NCBI RefSeq assembly: GCF_009830285.1
Contig: NZ_WUQX01000001.1
Span: forward strand, 4,836,501 to 4,900,500
Source: Sporofaciens musculi
Lineage (GTDB): Bacteria; Bacillota; Clostridia; Lachnospirales; Lachnospiraceae
Direction of reading: 5' to 3'
DNA length: 64,000 nt
Part shown: positions 48,046-57,516 of the stretch, piece by piece
How the letters are laid out: each line of letters starts with the position of its first letter
How positions within the stretch are numbered: the stretch's first letter is position 1
Notes under the pieces: generated by a model
Told to the model about the DNA's origin: nothing
Database searches by the model: none
What the model saw: the letters and a program-made list of their open reading frames with translations, nothing else
Program-made: the position numbers and the translations under genes

Positions 48046-48783
48046 TTAATTCCTCCGCCAAAATGACAACGGCAGCTCCAATCCATGAGCCTCCAAAAGC
48101 TTTTGATTCGTCAAAACCTTCTCCGTCTCTCCATCCGCCGCAATCTCTCCATCTGACAGCAGCACGGCTCTCTGGCAGGTATCATATACAAAATCCAAAT
48201 CATGACTCGCTATTATCTTAGCCTTTGGCAGCTCATTCAAAACCTGAATCAGATTCCTCCGGTTTCTGGGGTCTAAAGCCACAGACGGTTCATCTAACAG
48301 CATAATTCCTGCCTCCATGGCAAGTACAGTGGCAATAGAAGCCAGCTTCTTCTCACCTCCAGAGAGCCGATAAATCTGCCTTTTGCTTTTCCCCTCCATA
48401 TGTACCTGCTCTAATGCCTTTTGCACCAACCGTTTCGTTTCTTCCTCACTCTTTCCGTAGTTGCGCGGCGCAAATGCAACGTCTTCGTATACCGTTGACA
48501 TAAAAAGCTGACTGTCTGAATCCTGAAATACATAACCAATCTCCCCACGTATTTTCTTAAGATTCCCCTTATTCATCTCAAGTGAGGCGATTCGGACACT
48601 GCCCTCCTGTATATCCAAAAGCCCTGTGAGAAGCTTAAGCAGAGTAGACTTCCCGACACCATTTGCACCAATCAGCCCTACGCTTTCATCCCCCATAGAA
48701 AAATTAATATTTTTTAATACCTGATTCTGAAATCCTCCCTGTCCATAATGAAAAGAAAGGTTTTCTATCTCCAATCGCTTCAT
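48046..48783 (-). CDS. cbiO: ECF transporter ATPase, nickel/cobalt type
   Basis: A 245-residue ABC ATPase. Walker A GANGVGKST, Q-loop YVFQDSDSQLF, signature RLSGGEKKLASIA, Walker B IMLLDEPSVALD and a His switch (IIASHDL) are all intact. It hydrolyses ATP to drive metal uptake by the CbiMQ membrane unit. The start codon directly abuts the CbiQ stop, so the genes are coupled. The fold ends with SFWRRN and no extra C-terminal domain. Confidence 0.92.
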   Translation of the reverse strand: MKRLEIENLSFHYGQGGFQNQVLKNINFSMGDESVGLIGANGVGKSTLLKLLTGLLDIQEGSVRIASLEMNKGNLKKIRGEIGYVFQDSDSQLFMSTVYEDVAFAPRNYGKSEEETKRLVQKALEQVHMEGKSKRQIYRLSGGEKKLASIATVLAMEAGIMLLDEPSVALDPRNRRNLIQVLNELPKAKIIASHDLDFVYDTCQRAVLLSDGEIAADGETEKVLTNQKLLEAHGLELPLSFWRRN

Positions 48784-49551
48784 CTACCATATCCTCACAA
48801 TCAGCAGCGCCGCACTCCACCCCACCGTATACAGATAGTCTAAACGCCTCGCCGCCCTTTTACATCTCAAATGAAACTCCCCATTATATCCCCGAAGCAT
48901 CATACTGTCATAAACAGTCTGCGCCCTATCCATACTGCGCAGAAGAAGCTGACCAATCATAGTACCCCAGACCTTGTAATGCAGCCCCTTCTGTTTTGGC
49001 GCACGCAGCATGTACCCATCCATCATCCGTTCTATTTCCTTTAGCAAAACAATGATATACCGATAAACCAACATAAGAATCGTCACGAACGTTTTTGGTA
49101 CGCCAATCTTACGAAGGGCGTAGCACAAATCCTCCATAGAGGTCGTAACCATCAGCAGATATGAAGCGGAAACTGCATAGACTCCTTTAACCATCAACGT
49201 CACCATGGAAATCATTCCACCTGTGACGGACAAATTCCCCAAAGAAAATAGAATTTCCCTGTCAAAAAATGGATTCCATATCCCTATCAGACAGACAAAC
49301 GCCAGTACCAGCTTCATCCTTTTCAGTAATTGTTTTATGGAGATATCACCCAAAACATAAGTTATGATTAGATAAACTCCCATTTTCAAAAGTCCGGACA
49401 GGTCATACTTTCCAAAGGAAACGGTAAGCAAAATGAAAAGAATTGTCACCAGCAGCTTTGGCAAAGGATGTAGCCCCTGCAGCCATCCGTTTTTTTCTGC
49501 CTCCATATCCATCTTGTGTAAGTCAGAGATTGCCTCGCTAATTCTGCTCAT
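48784..49551 (-). CDS. cbiQ: ECF transporter T component
   Basis: A 255-residue membrane protein starting MSRISEAISDLHKMDMEAEK. It has about five hydrophobic segments and the coupling-helix signatures DGYMLRAPKQKG and MIGQLLLRSMDRAQTVYDSM with the A-R-x type motifs that touch the ATPase. It links CbiO to the substrate-binding unit. Start chosen at 49551; it overlaps the CbiM end by 14 nt. A longer frame extends upstream without an SD. Confidence 0.88.
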   Translation of the reverse strand: MSRISEAISDLHKMDMEAEKNGWLQGLHPLPKLLVTILFILLTVSFGKYDLSGLLKMGVYLIITYVLGDISIKQLLKRMKLVLAFVCLIGIWNPFFDREILFSLGNLSVTGGMISMVTLMVKGVYAVSASYLLMVTTSMEDLCYALRKIGVPKTFVTILMLVYRYIIVLLKEIERMMDGYMLRAPKQKGLHYKVWGTMIGQLLLRSMDRAQTVYDSMMLRGYNGEFHLRCKRAARRLDYLYTVGWSAALLIVRIW

Positions 49552-50563
49552 TTCCTGTATTCCCTTTATCAGCGCCAGTATGCTTAAGCCTCTTAATTGC
49601 CAGACACAGAAGCAAACACACTGCCAATACAATCATGCCTCCCACAATTCCGGAAAATGAAGTTCCCACAGCGCTTTCTAAGGTCTGAAATCCATAATCT
49701 GGCAGCAATGCCGTAATCCCCTGCAGCTTCTCTGCCATCTGATGAAGCATTCCGCTTGCAGAAAGCTCTGCGGTTCCTGCAACCTTCTCCATAGACCACT
49801 CCAGGCCGTCCGGATTCCCAGACGCAAAAAGGGAGACTGCGCCGCCAATCAAAAGCGCGGATGCCGCCAACGCCCCAACCATCTTTCTTCGGCTCATGCA
49901 TCCATCTTTTCCTAATGTAGAAGGATAGGTACTCAGCGTTTCCGGACGCGCCTCGCCGACGAACACCAACACAGCCGCAGTAATCAGCCCTTCTACCAGC
50001 CCGATTGCCAGGTGTATCGGCTGCATCACGCTTAAGAATACTGAAAAAGGAAGTTCTGTGATTCCGGAAATCAGCGTTTCGATTGTCACAGAAAATGCCC
50101 CTAACTGAAGGCTAAGCATACACCCAATGATAGACGCTGCCGTAATTCTTCCTTTGGTCAATTTTTTCCCTGTCATTCCACGCCAAATTAGACCGCCTCC
50201 CACAAAACATCCGTAAAATGCCATGTTCCATACATTACAGCCCAATGCCAGCAGGCCGCCGTCTGCAAACATCAGAGATTGGATTGCCAATATGGCAATC
50301 ATGGTCAAAAATCCTGCGTGGGGGCCAAGTATAGCGCTTAACAGCATACCTCCGCAAAGATGCCCCGAAGATCCTGTTCCTGGAATCGTAAAATTAATCA
50401 TTTGAGCTGCAAACACAAACGCCCCCATAACGCCCATCATGGGTACCTTCTTATCCAAATCCTCTGGTTTTATTTTTTTAACTGCGTATACCGCTGTTCC
50501 TGCGGACACAGCATACATGGTTCCTGCTACTGCTGGTGAAACCAGTGCATCTGCCATATGCAT
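49538..50563 (-). CDS. cbiM: CbiM-CbiN/NikMN-type metal-binding component
   Basis: A 341-residue protein starting MHMADALVSPAVAGTMYAVS, with AGGAGG 9 nt upstream. Starting here puts His at position 2, the residue that, with the amino terminus, binds nickel or cobalt in the S component. A second metal site follows (SSGHLCGGMLLSAILGPHAGF). The C-terminal part from about residue 240 contains PDGLEWSMEKVAG and two membrane helices, the fused N component. Upstream in-frame ATGs would hide His2 and are not used. Nickel is favoured by the neighbouring larB. Confidence 0.9.
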   Translation of the reverse strand: MHMADALVSPAVAGTMYAVSAGTAVYAVKKIKPEDLDKKVPMMGVMGAFVFAAQMINFTIPGTGSSGHLCGGMLLSAILGPHAGFLTMIAILAIQSLMFADGGLLALGCNVWNMAFYGCFVGGGLIWRGMTGKKLTKGRITAASIIGCMLSLQLGAFSVTIETLISGITELPFSVFLSVMQPIHLAIGLVEGLITAAVLVFVGEARPETLSTYPSTLGKDGCMSRRKMVGALAASALLIGGAVSLFASGNPDGLEWSMEKVAGTAELSASGMLHQMAEKLQGITALLPDYGFQTLESAVGTSFSGIVGGMIVLAVCLLLCLAIKRLKHTGADKGNTGNEQN

Positions 50564-50619
50564 AATCATTTTCCTCCTATTCACATAGATTTCCTATCCA
50601 GTATATTTTCTGAAAAACG

Positions 50620-51372
50620 TCACAAGGCTTCATGTACCCCAAGACGATTAATCTGGGACGCCATGTATCCTGCCCCATACCCGTTGTCAATGTTGACAAC
50701 CGCAATCCCATTTGCACAGGAGTTAATCATGGTAAGAAGGGCTGACAGCCCCTTCATACTCGCCCCATATCCTATAGAAGTCGGGACTGCAATCACCGGC
50801 TTATCCACCAGTCCGCCGATGACGCTGGCAAGGGCGCCTTCCATTCCCGCAACTGCCACAACGCACAGAGCACTCTGTATGGTCTCCACCTTGGCAAGCA
50901 GCCGATGGATGCCGCTGACTCCCACATCATAGATACGTTCTACATGGTTTCCGAAGAATTCTGCTGTCTGCGCTGCTTCTTCCGCTACTGGAATATCCGC
51001 CGTTCCAGCCGTACATACGGCAATCTTTCCCACTCTCGCCTTATCCTTCTTCTCAATCTTTAGAATCTTTGACAGCGGGTCATACTCTGCCTCACAAAAT
51101 GTCCCTTGTATCAGCGCCGCCTGCTCTTTGGATGCGCGGGTTCCCAGAACTTCTCCCTCTGCCATGTAGATTCTCTCATAAATTCTAAGCAGGTGCTCAT
51201 CCGCTTTTCCGCTGCAAAAAACAACCTCTGCAAAACCGGACCTTAGCTTTCTGTGGGTGTCCAGTTTCGCATAGCCTAATTCCTCTAAAGGCTGTCTGCG
51301 AAAATATGCCTCCGCTTCGCCTACCGACATCTCGCCGGCTTTTACCTTCTCTAATACTTCTTTTACTTCCAT
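50620..51372 (-). CDS. larB: Nickel-pincer cofactor biosynthesis protein LarB
   Basis: A 250-residue protein starting MEVKEVLEKVKAGEMSVGEA, with AAGGAG 9 nt upstream. The C-terminal domain has the PurE/AIR-carboxylase-like signature (VAVAGMEGALASVIGGLVDK, then AVPTSIGYGASMKGLSALLT) and the central RYEIYDVGVSGIHRLL-type region (VERIYDVGVSGIHRLLAKVE). LarB carboxylates and hydrolyses NaAD, the first step in making the nickel-pincer nucleotide used by lactate racemase and related enzymes. larC and larE are not in this window. The gap upstream (51373-51644) contains two AGGATAC direct repeats of unknown role. Confidence 0.92.
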   Translation of the reverse strand: MEVKEVLEKVKAGEMSVGEAEAYFRRQPLEELGYAKLDTHRKLRSGFAEVVFCSGKADEHLLRIYERIYMAEGEVLGTRASKEQAALIQGTFCEAEYDPLSKILKIEKKDKARVGKIAVCTAGTADIPVAEEAAQTAEFFGNHVERIYDVGVSGIHRLLAKVETIQSALCVVAVAGMEGALASVIGGLVDKPVIAVPTSIGYGASMKGLSALLTMINSCANGIAVVNIDNGYGAGYMASQINRLGVHEAL

Positions 51373-51644
51373 ATGTATTCTCTCCTTCACGATTTCTAAG
51401 CAGCCGCCCCTTTGCAGCAAACTGCACAGAACATAAAAAATATAAAATAGGCGCATAAATCCTCTTCTGAGAATTCATACGCCTTCTGACATACACTAGG
51501 ATGTATCCTTTAAATATACAAATTTAGTATCCTGCTTTTTAACACTTCTGTGTTCTTTAGAGGCTTCTGCCCTCCGATTCATTTTGCATACTAAGTTTAT
51601 ATTCCTGGATATTCTAATACTATACTCCTGCCAATATACTTATG

Positions 51645-52049
51645 TCAAATGATTTTCTTCAATTCCTTCACTACGGCCTCCAACATATTACTCATAGAAG
51701 TATTCTCCACTCCGACAATAATATGATTGCAATGGTTAATAGGAATCAACAGCTTTTTAACGTCGCTCTGTCCTACAGCCGCCGCCATAGCCGGTGTAAT
51801 CTCTCCATACATGGAATCCGCAATGGCAATCCCTACCGGACCGATAATAAGGTCGGCATTTCTACAGCCTACAATTACCGCATTCTCTCCGGTGGCCGCA
51901 TGATCCGGACCTGCCTTCAGCATATTGGCAGTCGCCAGAGCATTTGTGCCAACCGCAGTAATCTCTACATGCGGAAACTCCTTTTTCACAGAGGCGGCAA
52001 GCTGCCTGCCCATGCCCCCTCCCTGGGCGTCTATAATCAGTATCTTCAT
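51645..52049 (-). CDS. DUF3842 protein
   Basis: A 134-residue protein starting MKILIIDAQGGGMGRQLAAS. The Rossmann-like GGGMGRQ loop, a middle DLIIGPVGIAIADSMYGEIT and the LIPINHCNHIIVGVEN segment with two His and a Cys suggest a nucleotide- or metal-binding fold; family catalogued as DUF3842. It is transcribed ahead of larB and the nickel transporter and often found with them in Clostridia as far as I recall. The Cys/His set could bind nickel. SD is GGGGA, 6-7 nt. Confidence 0.8.
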   Translation of the reverse strand: MKILIIDAQGGGMGRQLAASVKKEFPHVEITAVGTNALATANMLKAGPDHAATGENAVIVGCRNADLIIGPVGIAIADSMYGEITPAMAAAVGQSDVKKLLIPINHCNHIIVGVENTSMSNMLEAVVKELKKII

Positions 52050-52123
52050 GAAAAATCCCCGTTTCATTTATCTTAAGATAAATTGATTATAGCAAATACA
52101 CTCCCTTTTTTGCAATATACTTT

Positions 52124-53020
52124 TTACATCCTCTTATATTCACTGTAGTACGTATCTATTGTATTTTTGATTGCTTCCACCGCTTCCTTTGACAACAATC
52201 CAAAGGGCGCCCTGCAAGGGCCAACAGGCTCGCCAATGAGATTTGTCGCGCATTTTACAATAGAATTGGGATTGCCATATTTAAAACACTCTCTAATCTG
52301 AGCGATTGATGCCTGCGCCTCCTTTGCGCCCTTTAGATTCCCTTTGACATAATTTTGATAAATGCTGACCATAATCTTTGGGAGAATATTGGCAATCGCT
52401 GTTATCCCTCCTGCACCGCCTGCCAAAAGTGTCCACAGAATCAACGCATCATTACCAGACAGAACAGAAAAATCCTCTCCCTGGGTTACGTCAATGTATT
52501 GAAGGATATTGTTAAAATTTCCGCTGGAATCCTTCACTCCGGCAATATTCTTAATCTTTGCAAGCTTTCCTACCGTCGCCGGCGCAATCGCCACGCCTGT
52601 TCTTGCCGGTATATTATACATCACGATTGGAAGCTCTACATTTTCCGCAACCGTTTTATAATGCATGTATAATTCATCCTGATTCATCTCTGCAAAATAA
52701 GGGGTTATCACTGACAGCACGTCAACTCCTATCTTCTCGGCCTTCTTTGAAAGTTCAACCGTATCCTTAGTACCGATACAGCCGGTGCCTGCATATACCG
52801 GAACTCTCCCCTTCACTTCGTCTACAAATATCTCCATTACTCGAAGTTTTTCTTCTTCATTTAATATATAAAACTCCCCGTTGGTGCCTAAACAAAACAC
52901 CCCGTCAACCCCTGCTTCAATCTGCCTGTTAATCTGTTTTCTCAGTTCTTCTTCGTGAATACTCCCGTCTTCATACATTGCAGTCTGCATTGCTGCAATA
53001 ATTCCTTTTATCTTTGCCAT
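52124..53020 (-). CDS. DapA-family aldolase or synthase
   Basis: A 298-residue protein starting MAKIKGIIAAMQTAMYEDGS, with GGGAGG 7 nt upstream. The Schiff-base Lys is in IAGVKDSSGN and the catalytic Tyr in VMYNIPARTGV, preceded by FCLGTNGEFYILN. Family members cleave or form a 2-oxo acid with pyruvate. The operon context (acid sugar kinase, dehydrogenases) argues for a catabolic aldolase rather than dihydrodipicolinate synthase. It is the last gene of the operon. An overlap with the upstream gene is avoided by this start. Confidence 0.85.
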   Translation of the reverse strand: MAKIKGIIAAMQTAMYEDGSIHEEELRKQINRQIEAGVDGVFCLGTNGEFYILNEEEKLRVMEIFVDEVKGRVPVYAGTGCIGTKDTVELSKKAEKIGVDVLSVITPYFAEMNQDELYMHYKTVAENVELPIVMYNIPARTGVAIAPATVGKLAKIKNIAGVKDSSGNFNNILQYIDVTQGEDFSVLSGNDALILWTLLAGGAGGITAIANILPKIMVSIYQNYVKGNLKGAKEAQASIAQIRECFKYGNPNSIVKCATNLIGEPVGPCRAPFGLLSKEAVEAIKNTIDTYYSEYKRM

Positions 53021-53042
53021 CTTTCTCCTCCCCTTTCCCATG

Positions 53043-54017
53043 TCATCTTTCTGCCCACTTAGGATGCTCATAGACTTTTGGATTGGCAACATACTGCCAC
53101 TTTTCTCCATTTAGAACTGCCAGACATCCCCTGATACACATATCCGCCATACGGATTACCGCCTCTTTCGTCTGTGCTGCGCTGTGGGGACTATATACCA
53201 GATTTTTTGCGTGAAGCAGCGGATGATCTGTCGTCGGAGGTTCTTCTGCAAATACATCCGTTCCTGCCCCTGCAATCCTTCCTGTATTTAAGGCTTCTGC
53301 CAATGCCTTTTCATCAACGATGCCTCCTCTTGAGCAATTTATGAGCAAAGCTGTTTTTTTCATCAAAGAAAGCTCTTTTACCCCAATCATTCCTTTTGTA
53401 GCTTCGGCTAAAGGTACATGAATCGAGATGAAATCACATACTTTAAGCAGTTCTCTATAGTCTTCATAATATTCGCAGCCCATTTCCTCAACATACTCTC
53501 TTGAAATATATGGGTCATACCCTGCAGTCTCCATTCCGATTGCTTTGCAGAGGGCCTGCGTCTCCATTCCGATTGCCCCAAGGCCGATAAAGCCCACCTT
53601 CTTCCCCTGAAGTTCAAATGCTTTATTTGCATCCCTTATTTTCCAGTTTCCATTCTTCAGCTCATTGTGCGCCTCTACAAAATTCTTCGCAAGAGCGAAC
53701 ATCATCCCAACTGCATGCTCTGCTACTGAACGATTGTTGGCGCCCGGAGTGATCACGACCGGAATCCCTGCTCTCGTTGCCGCCTCCACGTCAACACTGT
53801 CATACCCCACTCCCGTTCTTCCAATCACCCTAAGAGTGGGAGAATTCTCTATCACATTTTTATCACATTTCCCGATCCTTACAATGAAAGCGTCTGCCTC
53901 CTTCATTTCGTCCATATATTGGTCAGGCTCTCCATGATCCGCAACATAAACGTCTGCTTTTCCTTCTAACAGCCTCATTCCTTCTGGACATACAGCCTGT
54001 GTCATTACAAATTTCAT
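53043..54017 (-). CDS. D-isomer 2-hydroxyacid dehydrogenase family protein
   Basis: A 324-residue protein with the NAD-binding GFIGLGAIGME loop and the catalytic set Arg (NCSRGGIVDE), Glu (DVFAEEPP) and His (SPHSAAQT). It oxidises or reduces a 2-hydroxy acid. Close to the 3-phosphoglycerate dehydrogenase group by the ITPGANNRSVAEHAVGMMFA segment. It overlaps the kinase gene by 4 nt (ATGA). In the pathway it may oxidise the hydroxyacid before or after phosphorylation. Intact, normal length. Confidence 0.88.
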   Translation of the reverse strand: MKFVMTQAVCPEGMRLLEGKADVYVADHGEPDQYMDEMKEADAFIVRIGKCDKNVIENSPTLRVIGRTGVGYDSVDVEAATRAGIPVVITPGANNRSVAEHAVGMMFALAKNFVEAHNELKNGNWKIRDANKAFELQGKKVGFIGLGAIGMETQALCKAIGMETAGYDPYISREYVEEMGCEYYEDYRELLKVCDFISIHVPLAEATKGMIGVKELSLMKKTALLINCSRGGIVDEKALAEALNTGRIAGAGTDVFAEEPPTTDHPLLHAKNLVYSPHSAAQTKEAVIRMADMCIRGCLAVLNGEKWQYVANPKVYEHPKWAER

Positions 54018-55282
54018 CTCGAATCCCTTTCTATTACTTTATCCGCAATCTTCATGATTACATTCCGGCAGCCAAAGCCTCCTGACTTGGAAATAATCTG
54101 TATTCTTCTTCCCTCCCACTCAAGTAAGGACAGTACCACTCCCTTCTCTATCTCACAGACAGGGTACAACTGAGTACACTGGATTTCTTTCATAAATCCC
54201 ATCAGCGTATCTCCACCCGTCATCATTACCGTATACTGCATACCATGCTCCAGAAGATATCTGACAATTTTGCCATGGCAGCTACTGATACGATAACGCA
54301 GCTCCCTCTTTTGTATTCGCTGCTCCTCTGCATATAGTTCAACCGCTTCTGTCTCTCTGTCGTCAAAAGTATCTACGATGACAACAGGTTGCTTCTTACA
54401 CTCCATGGACAGACCTTTTAGAAATTCTCTGCCCTGCAAGGAGGAATAGTACGTCTCGTCCAGCTTTTGCCTAGACGACAGATTAATCCTCATACATCCC
54501 TTTGAGGCAGCCTCCTCCACCTGTGCCTTTGTAATGGGATTCAGACTTCCACAGGCCACATACAGCCCTTTTTGTCTCTCAATTCCCTTTCCCTTACTTA
54601 CCTGCAAATCAAGCACAGATGAAAGACATTCCGCCAACCCTGCGCAGCCGGCAAGGAGCCGCAGTCGATTATTCTCTGCAATCTCTTTCACTCGATTTAC
54701 AATCTCCACCTTCTTCTCAGCGTCAAATACATAAATCGTTTGCTTGTCGGTTACCTCCTTAGAAAATTCGTCCTCTTTTCCTATACTTATAACCTGACTT
54801 CGACTCTGCACCGCCAACAGGTCAGGTATATAAGAATATTTTACGGGTTCAAAAGGGTCCTTCCCAAAGGCGCTATTTTCCAACAGCTCGCCGTCAATAT
54901 AATGGATTCCTTTCCTTGTAATCCTGTTTATATCTGGAAATGCCGGAATAAAATATATCTGCTTCTCATTCGCCCCATCCATTACCGCGTCCAGTTCCGC
55001 TCCCACATTTCCCCGAAGAGCCGAATCGGTTTTTTTTAAAATAAATGGTATTTCAAGCTTTACCGCATTCTCTGTAATCCTTTTAACAATTTGGTATGCC
55101 TCGTCCCCCGCCAGGGGACGCGTCTCCGAATCCACTACCAACACCTGGGCAGTATCAGAAATATCCTTTTTACGCAATTCCCTTCCGGTAAATATCTGGG
55201 TGTCAATCCCACGTTTGGCAAACTGTATACCGGCATCCAGCGCGCCGGTAAAATCATCTGCTATCATCAACAGCTTTACCAT
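54014..55282 (-). CDS. Four-carbon acid sugar kinase (DUF1537 family)
   Basis: A 422-residue protein. MIADDFTGALDAGIQFAKRG and the SETR segment form the N-terminal substrate-binding domain, and MMTGGDTLMGFMKEIQ with SKSGGFGCRNVI near the end form the ATP-binding domain. DUF1537 kinases (DtnK, OtnK and relatives) phosphorylate D-threonate, D- or L-erythronate or similar acids at C4. The next gene upstream is the PdxA-type dehydrogenase, the usual partner that oxidises the 4-phosphate at C3. Substrate not fixed by the sequence. Confidence 0.9.
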   Translation of the reverse strand: MVKLLMIADDFTGALDAGIQFAKRGIDTQIFTGRELRKKDISDTAQVLVVDSETRPLAGDEAYQIVKRITENAVKLEIPFILKKTDSALRGNVGAELDAVMDGANEKQIYFIPAFPDINRITRKGIHYIDGELLENSAFGKDPFEPVKYSYIPDLLAVQSRSQVISIGKEDEFSKEVTDKQTIYVFDAEKKVEIVNRVKEIAENNRLRLLAGCAGLAECLSSVLDLQVSKGKGIERQKGLYVACGSLNPITKAQVEEAASKGCMRINLSSRQKLDETYYSSLQGREFLKGLSMECKKQPVVIVDTFDDRETEAVELYAEEQRIQKRELRYRISSCHGKIVRYLLEHGMQYTVMMTGGDTLMGFMKEIQCTQLYPVCEIEKGVVLSLLEWEGRRIQIISKSGGFGCRNVIMKIADKVIERDSR

Positions 55283-55291
55283 AGCGCCTCC

Positions 55292-56332
55292 TTACCCTTT
55301 CCTGTTATCAGCCAGCGTAACAGCATAGTCGATTGCATTCAGAAGGCTTAACTCGTTGGCATCTCCAAGCCCTGCATGGTCAAATGCCGTACCATGATCT
55401 ACCGAGGTCCGGATAATTGGGAGTCCCAATGTAATATTAACCCCTTCTACGGCTTTCCATTCTTCTCTGTCATCGTCATATTCAAAACCCACAACCTTTA
55501 AAGGAATATGCCCCTGATCATGATACATTGCAACAACAATATCATACATTCCTCCTTTTGCCTTGGAAAATACTGTATCCGCGGCAACAGGACCGTCCAC
55601 GAGCATCCCCTCTGCCTTTGCTTTCTCCACAGCCGGAATGATTTCTTCTTGTTCCTCCTTTCCAAAAAGCCCGTTTTCTCCGCAATGAGGATTCAACCCA
55701 GCAACAGCAAGCCTTGGCTTCTCAATCCCAAGGGCTTTGCAGGCGTCCTCTGCAATATGTATCACATCCAGCAGCCGTTCCTTCTTCACTCTGTCGCACG
55801 CCTCCCGCAAAGATACGTGTGTTGATACATGCACTACCCGCAGGTTATGATAAGCCAGCATCATCGTATACTTTTCAGTTCCAGTAAATTCTGCATAAAT
55901 CTCCGTATGTCCAGAATAATGATGACCTGCCAGATTGACAGCCTCTTTGCTCAAAGCATTCGTTACAGTTCCGTCAATTTCTCCTGCCATGGCCAATTCA
56001 ATCACTTTTTTCACATACCGAAACGCCGCCTCTCCGGAAGCTTCTGATATCTTCCCCACCTTTAGCCTGTCTTCTTCTATTGCTTTCATGTCATAGACAT
56101 CGATTGTACCCCAACTATATATTCCCTCCTGTACGCTCTTTACCGGATGAATGGCAATTTTTTTGTCCAATCCGACTGTTTTTACCGCTTTCTCCATCAC
56201 CCACACGTCACCGATAATCAAGGGACGGCACCTCTCATATATGTCTTTATGACTCAGGGCCTTCACCGTAATCTCCGGACCTATGCTGGCCGGATCTCCC
56301 ATTGTAATTCCAAGAATTGCTCTATCCTTCAT
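55292..56332 (-). CDS. PdxA-type 4-phospho-acid dehydrogenase (PdxA2-like)
   Basis: A 346-residue protein starting MKDRAILGITMGDPASIGPE. TMGDPASIGPE, GHTEIYAEFTG, AGLNPHCGENG and VAMYHDQGHIPLK with the metal-binding His residues match the PdxA family. With a DUF1537 kinase, PdxA2 members oxidise 4-phospho-D-threonate or -erythronate at C3, and decarboxylation gives dihydroxyacetone phosphate. The start at 56332 has GGAAGGGG upstream; the gene overlaps the alcohol dehydrogenase stop region. Not the vitamin B6 enzyme, judging by context. Confidence 0.88.
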   Translation of the reverse strand: MKDRAILGITMGDPASIGPEITVKALSHKDIYERCRPLIIGDVWVMEKAVKTVGLDKKIAIHPVKSVQEGIYSWGTIDVYDMKAIEEDRLKVGKISEASGEAAFRYVKKVIELAMAGEIDGTVTNALSKEAVNLAGHHYSGHTEIYAEFTGTEKYTMMLAYHNLRVVHVSTHVSLREACDRVKKERLLDVIHIAEDACKALGIEKPRLAVAGLNPHCGENGLFGKEEQEEIIPAVEKAKAEGMLVDGPVAADTVFSKAKGGMYDIVVAMYHDQGHIPLKVVGFEYDDDREEWKAVEGVNITLGLPIIRTSVDHGTAFDHAGLGDANELSLLNAIDYAVTLADNRKG

Positions 56333-56346
56333 AAATGCCCCTTCCA

Positions 56347-57501
56347 TTACTTCAAAACCTTTTGATAAATGTCCCTGATATCCTTAAGGCTAAGCTCCTT
56401 TTGATTATTTACAAGGAGCCTGGTCTGTCTGCTGCCCGCTTCTACCAGAAAATCCAAATCATCCAAAGTCACACCAAACCTGTCCAGATTCAACGGTATC
56501 TCTGTCTCCCTCACAATATCAGCAATCTCATCAATCACATACTGCGCTTTTTTCTCCTCATCCTCCATAGCCATGACAGGATGAATGTTATCGCAGATTT
56601 GTGCAAGCTGTCTCTTGCAGGCATCCTTATTGAACTCCATCACATGAGCAAAAAGAACCGCATTTGATACGCCATGAGGGATATGGTATTTTCCCCCTAA
56701 GGGATATGACAGAGCATGGACCGCTGTTGTTCCGCTGGCTGTGATAGCAGCCCCTCCATAAAAAGCGCCAAGCAGCATATTACTTTTCGCTTCCATATTA
56801 TCAGGATTATGGTATGCCTCGCGAATATTCTGGAAAATCAACTTGGCCGATGCCATTGCATAGGTATCTGAAAAAGGAGTCGCCTTCCTGGAAGTATAAC
56901 ACTCCACCGCATGGGCAAGGGCGTCCACCCCTGTGGCTGCAAGAATTGATTTCGGAAGTCTGCGAATCATCTGGCTGTCTAAAATCACATAATCAGGAAT
57001 CATCACATCATTTACAATCCCCTGTTTGCTCTGCTCCTTTGGAATCGCAACGATGGCATTGCAAGTCGCCTCTGAGCCGGTCCCGCAGGTAGTCGGTATC
57101 ATAACCGTCTTTAGCATCTTCTTTGCCTGTGAGGAATCTGTAAGCAACTCCTTAATTCCATAAGCAGCACCCTTCAATATAGAGCAAAGCTTCGCTGCAT
57201 CCATTACGCTCCCGCCGCCGACTGCCACGATCAGCTCTCCCTGTTCCTCATTAACTTTTGCCATCAGCCGTTCCACATCCTGATCACAGGGCTCCAAAGC
57301 CAGTTCATCAAACACCTTAAAATTCACTGGGAGTTTTTTTAACTCCTTAAGCAGTATCTCTAAAAGCCCTGCCGCCCGAATTCCCTGATCCGTAAATACC
57401 AGCAGGTTCCTGGCCTGTTCCTTTTCAATAATCTCTTTTATTTTCTCAATACATCCTTCCTCCCCATATATGGTGGAGGGTATTTTTATCTGATAACTCA
57501 A
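56347..57501 (-). CDS. Iron-containing alcohol dehydrogenase
   Basis: A 384-residue protein of family III. NAD(P) binding GGGSVMDAAK, then PTTCGTGSEAT, and the iron ligands in DALAHAVECY (Asp, His) and further His residues in AVHALSYPLGGKYHIPHG. Reduces aldehydes or oxidises alcohols. It could oxidise a sugar alcohol or remove an aldehyde released by the aldolase. It is cotranscribed between the hydrolase and PdxA-type genes. Intact length. Confidence 0.92.
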   Translation of the reverse strand: MSYQIKIPSTIYGEEGCIEKIKEIIEKEQARNLLVFTDQGIRAAGLLEILLKELKKLPVNFKVFDELALEPCDQDVERLMAKVNEEQGELIVAVGGGSVMDAAKLCSILKGAAYGIKELLTDSSQAKKMLKTVMIPTTCGTGSEATCNAIVAIPKEQSKQGIVNDVMIPDYVILDSQMIRRLPKSILAATGVDALAHAVECYTSRKATPFSDTYAMASAKLIFQNIREAYHNPDNMEAKSNMLLGAFYGGAAITASGTTAVHALSYPLGGKYHIPHGVSNAVLFAHVMEFNKDACKRQLAQICDNIHPVMAMEDEEKKAQYVIDEIADIVRETEIPLNLDRFGVTLDDLDFLVEAGSRQTRLLVNNQKELSLKDIRDIYQKVLK

Positions 57502-57516
57502 TGAATTCCATCTCCT

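Noticed and set aside
51373..51644. Cobalamin or NiCo riboswitch before larB
   Set aside because: The conserved cores of these riboswitches are not recognisable; only AGGATAC direct repeats are seen.
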